A stretch of DNA of 64,000 bases from Saprospiraceae bacterium (GTDB lineage Bacteria > Bacteroidota > Bacteroidia > Chitinophagales > Saprospiraceae). The stretch spans positions 1 to 64,000 of the forward strand of contig JAHDFP010000017.1 in the NCBI GenBank assembly GCA_020628095.1, read 5' to 3'. Position numbers and translations under genes: made by a program. Shown here piece by piece: positions 55,438 through 64,000 of the stretch. Under the pieces are notes generated by a model. That model was given only the letters and a program-made list of their open reading frames with translations, had not been told where the DNA came from and made no database searches. Each line of letters starts with the position of its first letter. The first letter of the stretch is position 1.

Positions 55438-56104
55438 AATTAGTATTCTCTTCTTTGCTAAGAGAAAATATCAATCGTAGGTTATAATAAAAAAGCAACA
55501 CAGCAATCGCCAGCCAAATATACATCCACACCTGAGCGGGCAAAACCACCATGATTTCTGCATATTTATTCAGATCGGATTTAGGTCCGACATTGAAGTC
55601 TTGTATTATATATAATATAGATGCCATACCCAAAAACATAAGCACCTCTCTACCCCAGGAAGTCTTCCACACAATAAGCATCAATAACAACGCGAAGCCA
55701 ATCAAAAAACCTGTAGAAAAAGCCGATGTATACCAAAACAATCCAGTAAAGATCATGCCCCCAGCGAGTAAGATTAAGATGGGCTTGACTAAGGGCTTAG
55801 CCTTGGTACCAATCAGGAATAGTAGATTACCAAATAGCGCACTGCCCAGATAACCTCCCATCAATATAACCGGTCGATTACCGCCTGCTGATCTTGTATA
55901 TCCACTGCCGTCTTGACTGACCTGGACATTGACCACTTCTCCACCAGTCAGTAGTGCTCCCACCGCATGACCAAACTCATGCAGAAACGTCACGAACAAA
56001 TTAATCGGGTATAATATTTTGCGACCCACGTCTCCTGCGAGATATCGCAGTCCGAGGTAGATGGCTAGGATGGCTATGATTCTTACTAGGAGGTTTCCTT
56101 TCAT
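55427..56104 (-). CDS. M50 family membrane metallopeptidase
   Basis: The 225-residue protein has about six hydrophobic segments and the M50 zinc motif HEFGH (FVTFLHEFGHAVGALLTGG near residue 42), with NRPVILMGGYLGSALFG following. This is the site-2-protease-like fold, usually acting on membrane proteins or regulators. It is shorter than RseP and lacks PDZ domains, closer to the YyaC/M50B small type found in Bacteroidota. It overlaps the DinB gene downstream. Confidence 0.85.
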   Translation of the reverse strand: MKGNLLVRIIAILAIYLGLRYLAGDVGRKILYPINLFVTFLHEFGHAVGALLTGGEVVNVQVSQDGSGYTRSAGGNRPVILMGGYLGSALFGNLLFLIGTKAKPLVKPILILLAGGMIFTGLFWYTSAFSTGFLIGFALLLMLIVWKTSWGREVLMFLGMASILYIIQDFNVGPKSDLNKYAEIMVVLPAQVWMYIWLAIAVLLFYYNLRLIFSLSKEENTNYEL

Positions 56105-56106
56105 TA

Positions 56107-56142
56107 TATAGTACGATTGATTTGTAGAGACAAGGTACTATA
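56107..56142. repeat. inverted repeat upstream of the M50 and XRE genes
   Basis: TATAGTAC (56107-56114) and GTACTATA (56135-56142) form a perfect 8-bp inverted repeat with a 20-nt spacer, next to the M50 start in the divergent gap leading to the XRE pair. It could be an operator, perhaps for the XRE regulator. Confidence 0.35.
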
Positions 56143-56262
56143 AAAGATATTTACACAGGAAGCACTTGACTTGTAATATAAGTTTAAGTAACTTGTTTAT
56201 GATTGTTTAATGAAATATACCTAATATGAAATGGCATTTAATAAAAGAAAAGAGAATTATCT

Positions 56263-56541
56263 ATGAAACGAATTTTACCAATGCGGTTGGAAAGATTCCA
56301 AAACTTAATATCAATAGTAGAAAATAACTCCATAACCGATTTCCTCGTTGGAAAGTACTCGTTATTAGATACTATTGAAGATGATTTTATAGAATTCATA
56401 AGTTTCTTGAAGGAATATCAGGAACAATATGAATTCACAGAGAACGAAAAGGATTCTATAAGAATATCCTTAATCCGATATGTATCTGTTGCTATCCAGG
56501 AAGGAATAGATTACAACAGTATCTATGATTTTATTTGGTAA
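56263..56541 (+). CDS. hypothetical small protein paired with an XRE regulator
   Basis: The 92-residue product is acidic and likely helical (many Glu, Asp, Ile, Phe), ending in YDFIW. It overlaps the XRE gene by 17 bp, so the two are translated together. I do not recognise a family. A toxin-antitoxin role is possible by arrangement alone, but the protein has no known toxin motif; it could equally be an adaptor for the regulator. Confidence 0.65.
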   Translation: MKRILPMRLERFQNLISIVENNSITDFLVGKYSLLDTIEDDFIEFISFLKEYQEQYEFTENEKDSIRISLIRYVSVAIQEGIDYNSIYDFIW

Positions 56542-56899
56542 AATAATCAAGTTATTCAGAAAAAACCTCTACCTCACACAGGTAGAATTGGCAGAGAGAT
56601 GTGGCATCACACCGGAGTATCTCAGCAAAATAGAAAATGGCGCAAAGACGCCAAGCATGGAACTCATGAAAGACATATGTCAGGTTATCGACATTCCATT
56701 GCCCCTGGTCTTATTGCTATCCATAGATGATGACCAGTTAGGTAAAGTCAGTGGTAACGGTTTCGTATTAAAACCTATAGTAGAAACAATTCTGACTAAG
56801 TTATTTAGTGAAAAACAATTTGACATTACAGCAATAGAAAAGTCAATAGAACACCTAAAGTCTAACATCAAACCGTCTGGAAAAAAGCTCGCGGTATAA
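56525..56899 (+). CDS. XRE family helix-turn-helix regulator
   Basis: The 124-residue protein has a Cro/C1-type helix-turn-helix at residues about 5-60 (LTQVELAERCGITPEYLSKIENGAKTPSMELMKDICQVI), then a C-terminal helical part that may dimerise. It overlaps the preceding small gene. The start ATG at 56525 lies inside that gene; both are probably autoregulated through the divergent gap with the M50 gene. Confidence 0.88.
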   Translation: MILFGKIIKLFRKNLYLTQVELAERCGITPEYLSKIENGAKTPSMELMKDICQVIDIPLPLVLLLSIDDDQLGKVSGNGFVLKPIVETILTKLFSEKQFDITAIEKSIEHLKSNIKPSGKKLAV

Positions 56900-56913
56900 C
56901 TATCACCACAAAC

Positions 56914-56946
56914 AAAAAAAGCCCATCCATCCAGATGAGCTTTTTC
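56914..56946. terminator. bidirectional terminator between XRE and ppiD-like genes
   Basis: An A-run, a stem around AAAAAGCCCATC/GATGAGCTTTTT (one mismatch near its middle) and a T-run lie between two convergent genes. Confidence 0.8.
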
Positions 56947-56969
56947 TTTAATCCTATTTTTTCTTTGAT

Positions 56970-59072
56970 CTAAAAGAACTTAGATCTACTGTCCTCTATT
57001 TTCGCTCTCTTCTTCATATTTTCTAAGATTTTGAAGTTCACCTGACTCTTAGTGGCTGTCGCTAATGAGGTTTTGAGGAAAGGTAAGTTGCTTGCTGCGC
57101 CAGCATCTTGTTTGTTAGTTGGTTGTACGATGATGACACCAGTCTTGCCAACGATAGGCTTAGAGATAGCCTGTGCGTCTAAGTCAAACGCCGTACCGAC
57201 CGCTTCTGGCTCCGTACCAAGTTCTGGTACAAAGGCTCTGGATGCTGAGATACCAGATGCAGATTGTACTTCGACGCCATTTTGGCTGGCTAAGTCTTCT
57301 AGTGAAGTTATGCTTAGTCCAGATGCAAATTTTTCTCCTTTCTTTTGGTTCAGTATTTCTGACTCTACTTGATTTCTGAGGACAGCTGTAGATGGCATGC
57401 CGGCAGGCTCTATAGAGCTCAAGCTAAGTGCGACATATTTGTTATCGTAATATTTGACTGGATCAGTAAAAGAAAATACTTCTGGCGCCACATCACCTAG
57501 TTCTGTACTGGCATCAAATAACCACTGGACCATATCTCTAGGTGTCTGACCACTGCCAAGACTTCCGAGTGCATAATCGTTTTTCTTGATAGGCACGGTG
57601 GTGGACTCTACAAGTATACCAGGGTGATCCTGTAAGGCCGTCTTGAATCCCTCTATTTCTCTATTGTTAGTGATTAGTTCTGAGACTTTGTCCAGTTGCG
57701 TGTCCTGTGTCTCTTGAGATGGCACGATATCATAGGTGATAGCTGCGAATCTGTATTTGTTGTCTCTGTTATTATACGTCTGATCGCCTACTTTGATAAG
57801 ATGTATACCAAACTGAGACTGCACTTTCTTGATTTGATTGGTTGTACCATCGACGAAGCAAGCCTTGGTAAATTCTGGCACCATGGTTTCTTGTACGAAT
57901 GGTCCAAGATCACCCCCATTAGCAGATGATCCATCGTCACTATGCCTCACAGCCAAAGTATCAAAACTCACACCACCTCTTCTGTAAGCATTCCATATAC
58001 TGTCTATTTCAGCATTGGCTTTAGCCACTTGATCAGCGTTATTACGATCAGCTCTTTTGAGTATATGTTGTGCATTGACGGTATCAGGAATAGATCTCTT
58101 GTCGAGCATCTTGATAACCATGTAAAGTCCATTCTGCTCGAACGGGCCATAATATTCTCCAGAGTTGAGCGCAGCTACTTGTTCCCTTGCATTTTCTGGT
58201 AATTGCTCTTTCTTACTATATAAGTGTGTGTAATAGCCCTTATTGCTGATAACGAATAGAGAGTCATTTTCTGCAGACATCATATTCGCTTTCAGATCAT
58301 TAATCTTTTCTAAGCATAAAGATGAATCCGCCTGAGAAGGAAGGACATTAAATACGGCATATTCCGCACTTCTTGTTTCTTCTGCCTGCTCATACTTCGC
58401 TTTGTTTTTTGCTACAAAACTGGTTATGTCAGCATCTGTCACTTCTATACCTGAGGCGTCCAATTGATCAAAAGGTATCTTTACAAAATTGAAATCCACT
58501 TTATCATTCTCTGCACCCCATGACTCCTCTGCCATCCAATTAGGTGTATAGACAGACTTGGATATGATGTTATTGAGTTTACCTTTCAGGGATTCTAACT
58601 TGATATGATTTTCTTGTTCTTTCCAGTATCCGACAAGTTGCTGGTTGAGTTCGCCAGCTTCTATCTGTGTTCTTATACTATTAAGATCCTCTGGTGTCAG
58701 CCCATTGTTAGTAATTATCTGAGAAGGATTAGGGCCAAACTGAAGATCCATCAATTCATCATAAGATACATTGATACCTAAGTTTTCTGCTTCATCCGCC
58801 ATTAGCGAGTTTTCTACATAGTAATCCCAGATTGTATTTCTCTTGACAAACGGGTCTGCTGTAGAGCCACCATAGTAAGATGATTCAGTACGTTGAAAAT
58901 CGAGGTAATCTATTTTCTTGCCATTAATAGAGCCTATGGGAGAGCTGGCATTAGCCATGCCTCCTGGGGCACCAGACATTTGAGAATCCATAATCAGGAA
59001 TGCAGCTAATGCCAATCCTAGAAGTATTAAAACGAACCAGAAGTTCTTTCGTATTTTTCCTATTAGAGCCAT
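56970..59072 (-). CDS. PpiD-like membrane-anchored peptidyl-prolyl isomerase
   Basis: The 700-residue protein has one N-terminal membrane span (about residues 12-30, NFWFVLILLGLALAAFLIMDS), a SurA/PpiD N-terminal chaperone region with sequence FQRTESSYYGGS and YDELMDLQFGPNPSQI, and a parvulin domain near residues 330-430 (NAQHILKRADRNN, LAVRHSDDGSSANGGDLGPF, IKKVQSQFGIHLIKV). It helps fold outer-membrane and periplasmic proteins. The length fits the PpiD-type foldases of Bacteroidota. A promoter core lies upstream on the minus strand at 59121-59128. Confidence 0.92.
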   Translation of the reverse strand: MALIGKIRKNFWFVLILLGLALAAFLIMDSQMSGAPGGMANASSPIGSINGKKIDYLDFQRTESSYYGGSTADPFVKRNTIWDYYVENSLMADEAENLGINVSYDELMDLQFGPNPSQIITNNGLTPEDLNSIRTQIEAGELNQQLVGYWKEQENHIKLESLKGKLNNIISKSVYTPNWMAEESWGAENDKVDFNFVKIPFDQLDASGIEVTDADITSFVAKNKAKYEQAEETRSAEYAVFNVLPSQADSSLCLEKINDLKANMMSAENDSLFVISNKGYYTHLYSKKEQLPENAREQVAALNSGEYYGPFEQNGLYMVIKMLDKRSIPDTVNAQHILKRADRNNADQVAKANAEIDSIWNAYRRGGVSFDTLAVRHSDDGSSANGGDLGPFVQETMVPEFTKACFVDGTTNQIKKVQSQFGIHLIKVGDQTYNNRDNKYRFAAITYDIVPSQETQDTQLDKVSELITNNREIEGFKTALQDHPGILVESTTVPIKKNDYALGSLGSGQTPRDMVQWLFDASTELGDVAPEVFSFTDPVKYYDNKYVALSLSSIEPAGMPSTAVLRNQVESEILNQKKGEKFASGLSITSLEDLASQNGVEVQSASGISASRAFVPELGTEPEAVGTAFDLDAQAISKPIVGKTGVIIVQPTNKQDAGAASNLPFLKTSLATATKSQVNFKILENMKKRAKIEDSRSKFF

Positions 59073-59120
59073 ATTGAATTAGTTAAAATCCAGTGAAGGT
59101 CAGTGTTCAAAAAAGATGTG

Positions 59121-59152
59121 CAAATGTAGCCTATTTTGCCTCAAAAATCAAA
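59121..59152 (-). promoter_or_regulatory. Bacteroidota-type promoter of the ppiD-like gene
   Basis: On the minus strand TTTG (59149-59152) is followed after 20 bp by TACATTTG (59121-59128), a full match to TTTG-N-TAnnTTTG. The gene's ATG is 48 bp further on. Confidence 0.7.
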
Positions 59153-59266
59153 GGTCGTATAAGTGACATATAGCGAAAGGCTGGGAATTTCTGGCATATT
59201 CTTTGGTGTTATAGAAATGAGATTGAGTTTTTTGCCTTATTCATTGATTCTTTTAAAAGCTTAGTG

Positions 59267-59296
59267 ACCGTCGCACGCCAGTGCGACGGTTTTTTT
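59267..59296 (+). terminator. strong plus-strand terminator with no gene before it
   Basis: A 10-bp stem (59267-59276 with 59281-59290, loop GCCA, high G+C) is followed by seven T. Upstream on the plus strand no gene is present, since the ppiD-like gene reads the other way. It may end a small RNA starting between about 59130 and 59230. Confidence 0.8.
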
Positions 59297-59439
59297 ATTT
59301 GCATCTCATTTGTTTCAATCCTAAGTAAATTCTAACATTGCACATCACTTGCGCCTTAAGATTATCTATTATTGAGATAGATTTTATTAATTTTATTTAA
59401 TAATTTGACTCTTGTATTAGATAGTCACTTATTCTTTTC

Positions 59440-59447
59440 TATCTTTA
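59440..59447 (+). promoter_or_regulatory. probable -7 element of the ilv operon (TATCTTTA)
   Basis: TATCTTTA differs from TAnnTTTG at its last base and lies 20 bp before the leader ATG. A TTG at 59412 is 25 bp upstream, a bit further than usual. Confidence 0.5.
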
Positions 59448-59466
59448 CATTAAGATTATTTTTAAT

Positions 59467-59526
59467 ATGATAAAAAGGAGTTATATCATTTCATCTATTA
59501 TTAGTGTGATTATTATCACAACCTAA
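59467..59526 (+). CDS. ilv operon leader peptide (19 aa, isoleucine-rich)
   Basis: ATG at 59467 opens 19 codons ending at TAA 59524-59526, translating as MIKRSYIISSIISVIIITT. Eight of the 19 residues are Ile (codons at 59470, 59485, 59488, 59497, 59500, 59509, 59512, 59515), and one is Val. Such density, in front of an ilv operon and directly before a terminator hairpin, marks a regulatory leader whose translation senses charged tRNA-Ile. The peptide itself probably has no other function. An AAGGAG at 59474-59479 lies within the frame, not before the start, so it does not set this start. Confidence 0.85.
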   Translation: MIKRSYIISSIISVIIITT

Positions 59527-59531
59527 GTAGC

Positions 59532-59593
59532 AGGATGGTATAATATTCAAATAATATAAAAAACAGGCCATCCTCATCGAGGATGGCTTTTTT
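59532..59593 (+). promoter_or_regulatory. ilv attenuator: mutually exclusive antiterminator and terminator
   Basis: AGGATGG occurs at 59532-59538 (segment 2) and again at 59580-59586 (segment 4). CCATCCT at 59568-59574 (segment 3) can pair with either. Segments 3 and 4 form an 11-bp hairpin (59565-59575 with 59579-59589, loop ATC) followed by six T, ending six bases before the ilvD ATG. If segment 2 pairs with 3, the terminator cannot form. Segment 2 begins only five bases after the leader stop, so a ribosome that reaches the stop would cover it and favour termination, while one stalled on Ile codons would leave it free. Confidence 0.85.
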
Positions 59594-59598
59594 GCTTT

Positions 59599-61284
59599 AT
59601 GGGACTAAATAAATATAGTAAACACGTAAGCTCCGACCCGACTCAACCCGCCGCACAAGCGATGTTGCATGCCATTGGATTGACTAAAGATGACCTGAAA
59701 AAACCGCAAATCGGGATCGTAAGTACAGGATGGGAAGGCAACCCTTGTAATATGCACCTTAATGATTTGGCTAAGGATATCAAGCATAGTGTAGCTCATC
59801 AGGAATTAGTGCCTCTTATATTTCATACGATAGGCGTGAGTGATGGCATATCAATGGGCACGGATGGCATGAGATATTCTTTGCCCAGTCGAGATATCAT
59901 AGCGGACTCTATCGAGACAGTCGTCTCTGCACAATGGTATGATGGAGTCATTGCGGTGGTCGGTTGTGATAAGAATATGCCGGGAGCCATGATGGCATTG
60001 GGTAGACTTAATAGACCCGGTATAGTATTCTATGGAGGAACAATTGCACCGGGTTGTCATAAGGAAAAAGACCTGACCATTATTTCCACTTTTGAGGCAT
60101 TAGGACAAAAAATTGCTGGCGAAATAGATCAGGAAGAGCTAGATCAGGTCATCATGAACGCATGTCCAGGTCCTGGGGCTTGCGGAGGTATGTTTACCGC
60201 TAATACGATGGCCTCAGCTATAGAAGCCATGGGGATGAGTCTACCTTATGATGCGTCTAATCCCGCTGTAAGTCAAGACAAGAGGTCTGAGACACAACGA
60301 GTAGGCGATGCTATGATGCATTTAATTAAGCATGACATTAAGCCAAGAGATATCGTAACCAAAACGGCTTTAACCAATGCAATGAAGCTGATCACAGTGC
60401 TCGGCGGGTCTACTAATGCTGTGTTACACATGATAGCGATAGCTAAGGCATTTGAGATAGATTTTGGTCTATCGGATATACAGTACATCAGTGACCATAC
60501 ACCTTATCTGGCGGATCTTAAGCCAAGTGGAAAATATGTGATGCAAGATTTGCATCATGTAGGAGGGATTCCTGCTGTTATGAAATATATGCTCGATGAA
60601 AAAATGCTACAGGGCAACTGTCTTACGGTGACAGGAAAAAGCATAGAAGAAAATCTTGCTGAAACTAAAGGCTTACAAGAAGGGCAGCAGATTATTTTTC
60701 CAGTCACGCAAGCTCTAAAAGATAACGGTCACTTACAGGTACTAAAAGGCAACCTTGCGCCAGAAGGGGCTATTGCGAAGATCACAGGCAAAGAGGGATT
60801 ATACTTCGAGGGAGAGGCGATAGTATTTGATTCAGAAAAAGAGGCTAATCAAGCCATCAATGATAGACGCATACAGTCAGGTCAGGTAATCGTGATAAGA
60901 TATGCAGGGCCCAAAGGTGGTCCAGGTATGCCTGAGATGCTCAAGCCAACTGGTCTCATTATGGGTGCAAAATTAGGAGATAAAGTGGCGCTGATTACAG
61001 ACGGCCGATTCTCTGGGGGTACTCATGGATTTGTGGTGGGGCACATCACCCCTGAGGCTTATATGGGCGGAACGATTGCCCTCTTAGAAGATGGTGATAT
61101 TATAAAAATAGATGCAGAAAAAAACCTTATCGAGGTCCAACTCAGTGATGATGTTTTAATGGAAAGGAAAAAGGCTTGGTCTGCTCCAGACAAACCAGAA
61201 ACAGGACTTCTTAAGAAATATAGATATACGGTATCCTCTGCTAGCGAAGGCTGTGTTACCGACGAATTTTCACCAACATCATAG
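59599..61284 (+). CDS. ilvD: dihydroxy-acid dehydratase
   Basis: The 561-residue enzyme dehydrates dihydroxy acids to 2-keto acids in isoleucine and valine synthesis, using an iron-sulfur cluster. Cluster-ligand Cys regions are visible: [25 protein letters not shown] and [20 protein letters not shown]. The C-terminal half has [12 protein letters not shown] and [16 protein letters not shown]. Start ATG 59599 lies six bases after the attenuator T run. It is the first structural gene of the ilvDBNC operon and ends 4 bp before ilvB. Confidence 0.97.
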   Translation: MGLNKYSKHVSSDPTQPAAQAMLHAIGLTKDDLKKPQIGIVSTGWEGNPCNMHLNDLAKDIKHSVAHQELVPLIFHTIGVSDGISMGTDGMRYSLPSRDIIADSIETVVSAQWYDGVIAVVGCDKNMPGAMMALGRLNRPGIVFYGGTIAPGCHKEKDLTIISTFEALGQKIAGEIDQEELDQVIMNACPGPGACGGMFTANTMASAIEAMGMSLPYDASNPAVSQDKRSETQRVGDAMMHLIKHDIKPRDIVTKTALTNAMKLITVLGGSTNAVLHMIAIAKAFEIDFGLSDIQYISDHTPYLADLKPSGKYVMQDLHHVGGIPAVMKYMLDEKMLQGNCLTVTGKSIEENLAETKGLQEGQQIIFPVTQALKDNGHLQVLKGNLAPEGAIAKITGKEGLYFEGEAIVFDSEKEANQAINDRRIQSGQVIVIRYAGPKGGPGMPEMLKPTGLIMGAKLGDKVALITDGRFSGGTHGFVVGHITPEAYMGGTIALLEDGDIIKIDAEKNLIEVQLSDDVLMERKKAWSAPDKPETGLLKKYRYTVSSASEGCVTDEFSPTS

Positions 61285-61288
61285 ACCA

Positions 61289-63055
61289 ATGCAAGTACAA
61301 GAAAAAGTAACTAAAGCACGGACGCCTAAGCCAAAGAGAGTTAGCAAAAAGAAAACGAAGAAGGCTAGTCTTATCTCTGGTTCTGAGGCTCTACTCAAGT
61401 GTCTACTTAAAGAAAATATCACCACCGTTTTTGGCTATCCAGGAGGTGCGATTATGCCAGTGTATGATGCCCTTTATGATTATCAAAAGAAAATAAAACA
61501 TATCCTGACCAGACACGAGCAAGGTGCTATACATGCCGCTCAAGGTTATGCGCGGGCTCTGCGTCAGACAGGTGTCTGCTTTGCTACTTCTGGTCCTGGT
61601 GCCACTAATTTATTTACTGGACTGGCAGACGCCTTGATGGATTCTACGCCGTTGGTCTGTATTACAGGACAGGTGTATAGTCACCTTCTAGGGTCTGATG
61701 CCTTTCAGGAAGTCGATGTTATCGGTTGTACGACCTCTATCACCAAGTGGAATTATCAGATAACTAAAGCGGAAGAAATACCACATATCATGGCGAAGGC
61801 TTTTTATATAGCCAACTCTGGTCGCCCAGGTCCAGTCGTTATAGATATTACCAAGGATGCACAGTTTGAAGAAATAGAGTTTAGCTACGATAAGAAATTA
61901 GAGATAAGAAGTTATAGACCCATACCCAAAGTCGATACTGGCAAAATAAAAGAAGCAGCCGAACTTATCAATAAGGCTAAAAAACCACTAATACTGGCAG
62001 GTCACGGTATTCAAATAGCACAGGCGCACGAGGAGTTTCGAAAATTTGTAGAGAAAACAGGGATACCTGTAGCGAGTACAATTCATGGCTTGTCGATACT
62101 GGATAATGACCATCCTCTGTTCAGAGGTATGCTCGGTATGCACGGCAATTATGCTCCTAATATGAAAACCAATGAATGTGACTTGCTCATTGCTATTGGT
62201 ATGCGATTCGATGATCGGGTGACTGGAGATCTATCTCGTTATGCGACGCAGGCCAAAAAGATTCATATAGAAATAGACCCATCGGAAATCAACAAAAATG
62301 TCAAAGTAGATGTACCAATCCTCGCCGATGCTAAGGATGCCATCATCGCACTGCACAAAAAGGTCAAAAAGAAATCTTATCCCACATGGATAAAAGAGTT
62401 CGATCAATGTGATAGGAAAGAATATCGTAAAGTCATCAAAAAGGAGCTTGCACCTCTCAAGAAAGGCGCTATAAAAATGTCTCAGGTTATCAAGGAAGTA
62501 TCTGACCAAACCAAGGGTCGGGCTATCGTTGCGACCGATGTAGGTCAGCACCAGATGTTGGCTGCGCGGTACTATAATTATGCAGATCGCAACTTATGGA
62601 TTTCCTCAGGTGGGGCAGGTACGATGGGCTTCGGTCTTCCCGCAGCAATAGGGGCAAAGATCGCTAGACCAGAAAAAGAAGTGGTCGCATTTATAGGTGA
62701 TGGCGGATTCCAGATGACGATTCAGGAGCTTGGCGTTGCCAGCCAGTATGGAGTCAATGTAAAAATTGTGATACTAGATAATGAATATCTGGGTATGGTA
62801 AGGCAGTGGCAGGAATTATTTTTCGAGCGCAGATATTCTTTTGTCCATCTGACCAATCCTGATTTTATAAAAATCGCAGAAGGCTTTGGCGTAACTGGTC
62901 TCAGAGTAGATAAAGCCGAGCATCTGGAAGAAGGTGTCAAAACAATGTTGGATACCAAAGGACCATTCGTCTTACATGTCAAGGTTATCAAAGAAGAAAA
63001 TGTATTTCCTATGATTTCTACTGGTAAAGCTGTCAACGAAATCGTACTCGAATGA
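61289..63055 (+). CDS. ilvB: acetolactate synthase large subunit
   Basis: This 588-residue ThDP enzyme condenses pyruvate with pyruvate or 2-ketobutyrate. It has the glutamate region ([32 protein letters not shown]), the FAD-binding middle domain, and the C-terminal ThDP/Mg site ([39 protein letters not shown] in pieces). A Lys-rich N-terminal extension of about 30 residues precedes the catalytic core. ATG 61289 is used because the upstream residues overlap ilvD. Its stop overlaps the ilvN start (ATGA), so large and small subunits are made together. Confidence 0.96.
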   Translation: MQVQEKVTKARTPKPKRVSKKKTKKASLISGSEALLKCLLKENITTVFGYPGGAIMPVYDALYDYQKKIKHILTRHEQGAIHAAQGYARALRQTGVCFATSGPGATNLFTGLADALMDSTPLVCITGQVYSHLLGSDAFQEVDVIGCTTSITKWNYQITKAEEIPHIMAKAFYIANSGRPGPVVIDITKDAQFEEIEFSYDKKLEIRSYRPIPKVDTGKIKEAAELINKAKKPLILAGHGIQIAQAHEEFRKFVEKTGIPVASTIHGLSILDNDHPLFRGMLGMHGNYAPNMKTNECDLLIAIGMRFDDRVTGDLSRYATQAKKIHIEIDPSEINKNVKVDVPILADAKDAIIALHKKVKKKSYPTWIKEFDQCDRKEYRKVIKKELAPLKKGAIKMSQVIKEVSDQTKGRAIVATDVGQHQMLAARYYNYADRNLWISSGGAGTMGFGLPAAIGAKIARPEKEVVAFIGDGGFQMTIQELGVASQYGVNVKIVILDNEYLGMVRQWQELFFERRYSFVHLTNPDFIKIAEGFGVTGLRVDKAEHLEEGVKTMLDTKGPFVLHVKVIKEENVFPMISTGKAVNEIVLE

Positions 63056-63576
63056 AACAAGAATTTACACTAACGATATTTACCGAAAACCGCGCGGGCG
63101 TTTTCCATCGTGTCATTGGGATAATAACCAGACGGCACATTAATATAGAAAGTGTCTCGGCATCTAAGTCCTCTATAGACGGTATCCACAAAATCATAGT
63201 GGTCATAAATCAAGAAGAAAGTATGGTCCAGAAAGTCGTCGCGCAGCTGGACAAACAAATAGATATACTCAAAGCCTTCTATTATAATAACGAAGATCTT
63301 GTCTATCAGGAAATAGCACTCTATAAGATTCCGAGTGAGACTTTTTATAATGGTAATGAGGTAGAGATATTAATAAGAAAATATAATGCCCGTATACTCA
63401 GAATAGAAAAAGAGTATATCGTCATAGAAAAAACGGGTCACGAGACGGAGACAGAAGCCCTTCTGAAAGAATTGCAAAATATAGGCATCTATGAATTTAT
63501 AAGATCAGGAAGAGTAGCTATCGTCAAGCCGATGGAAAGATTGAATACATATTTAAAATCAATAGAAAAAGCATAA
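63052..63576 (+). CDS. ilvN: acetolactate synthase small (regulatory) subunit
   Basis: The 174-residue protein has an N-terminal ACT domain ([32 protein letters not shown] in pieces, the valine-binding part) and a C-terminal domain of about 90 residues. It confers valine feedback inhibition on the large subunit. It overlaps ilvB by 4 bases and is followed by ilvC after 4 bp. Confidence 0.95.
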   Translation: MKQEFTLTIFTENRAGVFHRVIGIITRRHINIESVSASKSSIDGIHKIIVVINQEESMVQKVVAQLDKQIDILKAFYYNNEDLVYQEIALYKIPSETFYNGNEVEILIRKYNARILRIEKEYIVIEKTGHETETEALLKELQNIGIYEFIRSGRVAIVKPMERLNTYLKSIEKA

Positions 63577-63580
63577 TATA

Positions 63581-64000
63581 ATGGCAAAAATGAATTTTGG
63601 TGGTGTCGAAGAAAATGTCGTCACCCGCGAAGAATTTCCTTTAGACAAGGCAAGAGAAATACTCAAAGATGAGACCATCGCAATAATAGGATATGGTGTG
63701 CAAGGACCAGGGCAAGCCCTTAATCTAAGAGACAATGGCTTCAATGTGATTGTGGGACAAAGGTCGCCTTCTGATTCCTATGATAAGGCGGTAGCTGATG
63801 GTTTTGTGCCGGGTGAGACGCTTTTTTCTATAGAAGAGGCGGCAGAAAAAGGAACGATTATACAATACTTATTATCTGATGCGGCTCAGATCGCCGTCTG
63901 GTCCAGGATCAAACCCCATTTGACTGCTGGTAAAGCCCTTTATTTCTCACATGGCTTTGGCATAACATACAAGGAAAGGACAGGTATTATCCCACCAGAG
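63581..64000 (+). CDS. ilvC: ketol-acid reductoisomerase (3' end beyond the window)
   Basis: The first 140 codons are visible, starting MAKMNFGGVEENVVTREEFP. The NADP-binding Rossmann motif appears as IIGYGVQGPGQALNLRDNG, then VIVGQR, and the domain continues with FSHGFGITYKERTGIIPPE. The enzyme converts acetolactate or acetohydroxybutyrate to the dihydroxy acid used by IlvD. The gene is complete at the 5' end and cut by the window end, still in frame. Confidence 0.95.
   Translation, partial: MAKMNFGGVEENVVTREEFPLDKAREILKDETIAIIGYGVQGPGQALNLRDNGFNVIVGQRSPSDSYDKAVADGFVPGETLFSIEEAAEKGTIIQYLLSDAAQIAVWSRIKPHLTAGKALYFSHGFGITYKERTGIIPPE

Noticed and set aside
59472-59480. AAAAGGAG as a Shine-Dalgarno for a different start in the ilv leader
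   Set aside because: It would need a start near 59488 (ATT) or 59506 (GTG), giving a peptide too short to hold most Ile codons, and Bacteroidota rarely use such sites.
1-64000. CRISPR arrays, insertion sequences, rRNA genes, replication origin
   Set aside because: No regular repeat-spacer series, transposase, rRNA segment or DnaA-box cluster was seen in the window.

Overview
The window looks like a chromosomal segment of a free-living member of the Bacteroidota, probably close to Saprospiria/Chitinophagia. The evidence is a SusC/SusD pair, FG-GAP/ASPIC and DUF3078 proteins, many lipoproteins, AT-rich intergenic DNA, start sites without Shine-Dalgarno sequences, and several matches to the Bacteroidota promoter core TAnnTTTG (positions 5083, 10937, 42769, and on the minus strand 54646 and 59121). 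The exact genus cannot be told from sequence reading alone.

Layout. 1-14.5 kb: housekeeping and envelope genes (hpt, an M28 peptidase, an ECF sigma factor with a small partner and a TM-helix/MscS-type channel, two DUF3078 paralogues, polA, a TlpA-like thioredoxin, a PaaE-type reductase, ahcY, and a lipoprotein with two similar domains). 14.5-20 kb: a MoxR-DUF58-membrane protein-BatA-TPR operon of the Bat type. 20.2-36 kb: a polysaccharide/amino-sugar utilisation locus. It has a divergent LacI regulator with two operator-like repeats, a NagB-LmbE fusion, SusC, SusD, a large FG-GAP/ASPIC lipoprotein, a PhyH-type dioxygenase, a GH20 hexosaminidase and a sodium:solute symporter, consistent with uptake and breakdown of GlcNAc-containing glycans.

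36.2-42.6 kb: a second ECF sigma unit whose 5' end looks frameshifted, an SDR/membrane protein/AraC cassette, and an amidohydrolase lipoprotein. 42.8 kb: a tRNA-Met(CAT) gene with its own promoter and terminator, next to an AT-rich membrane protein that may be accessory. 44.4-47.9 kb: a gluconate cassette (gntK-gntP), a Dabb lipoprotein and a rhomboid protease, followed by a gene-free stretch carrying two copies of a 63-bp hairpin element. 48.5-59 kb: haaO, lpxH, a BNR-repeat protein, frr, a zinc peptidase, serS, a small basic ORF, DinB and M50 proteins, an XRE regulator pair, and a PpiD-like foldase.

59.3-64 kb: the branched-chain amino-acid operon ilvD-ilvB-ilvN-ilvC (ilvC runs off the end). 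In front of it is the most striking regulatory structure of the window: a 19-codon leader peptide with eight isoleucine codons, then two identical 7-nt segments competing for one complement, one of which forms an intrinsic terminator just before ilvD. This is the architecture of ribosome-mediated transcription attenuation.
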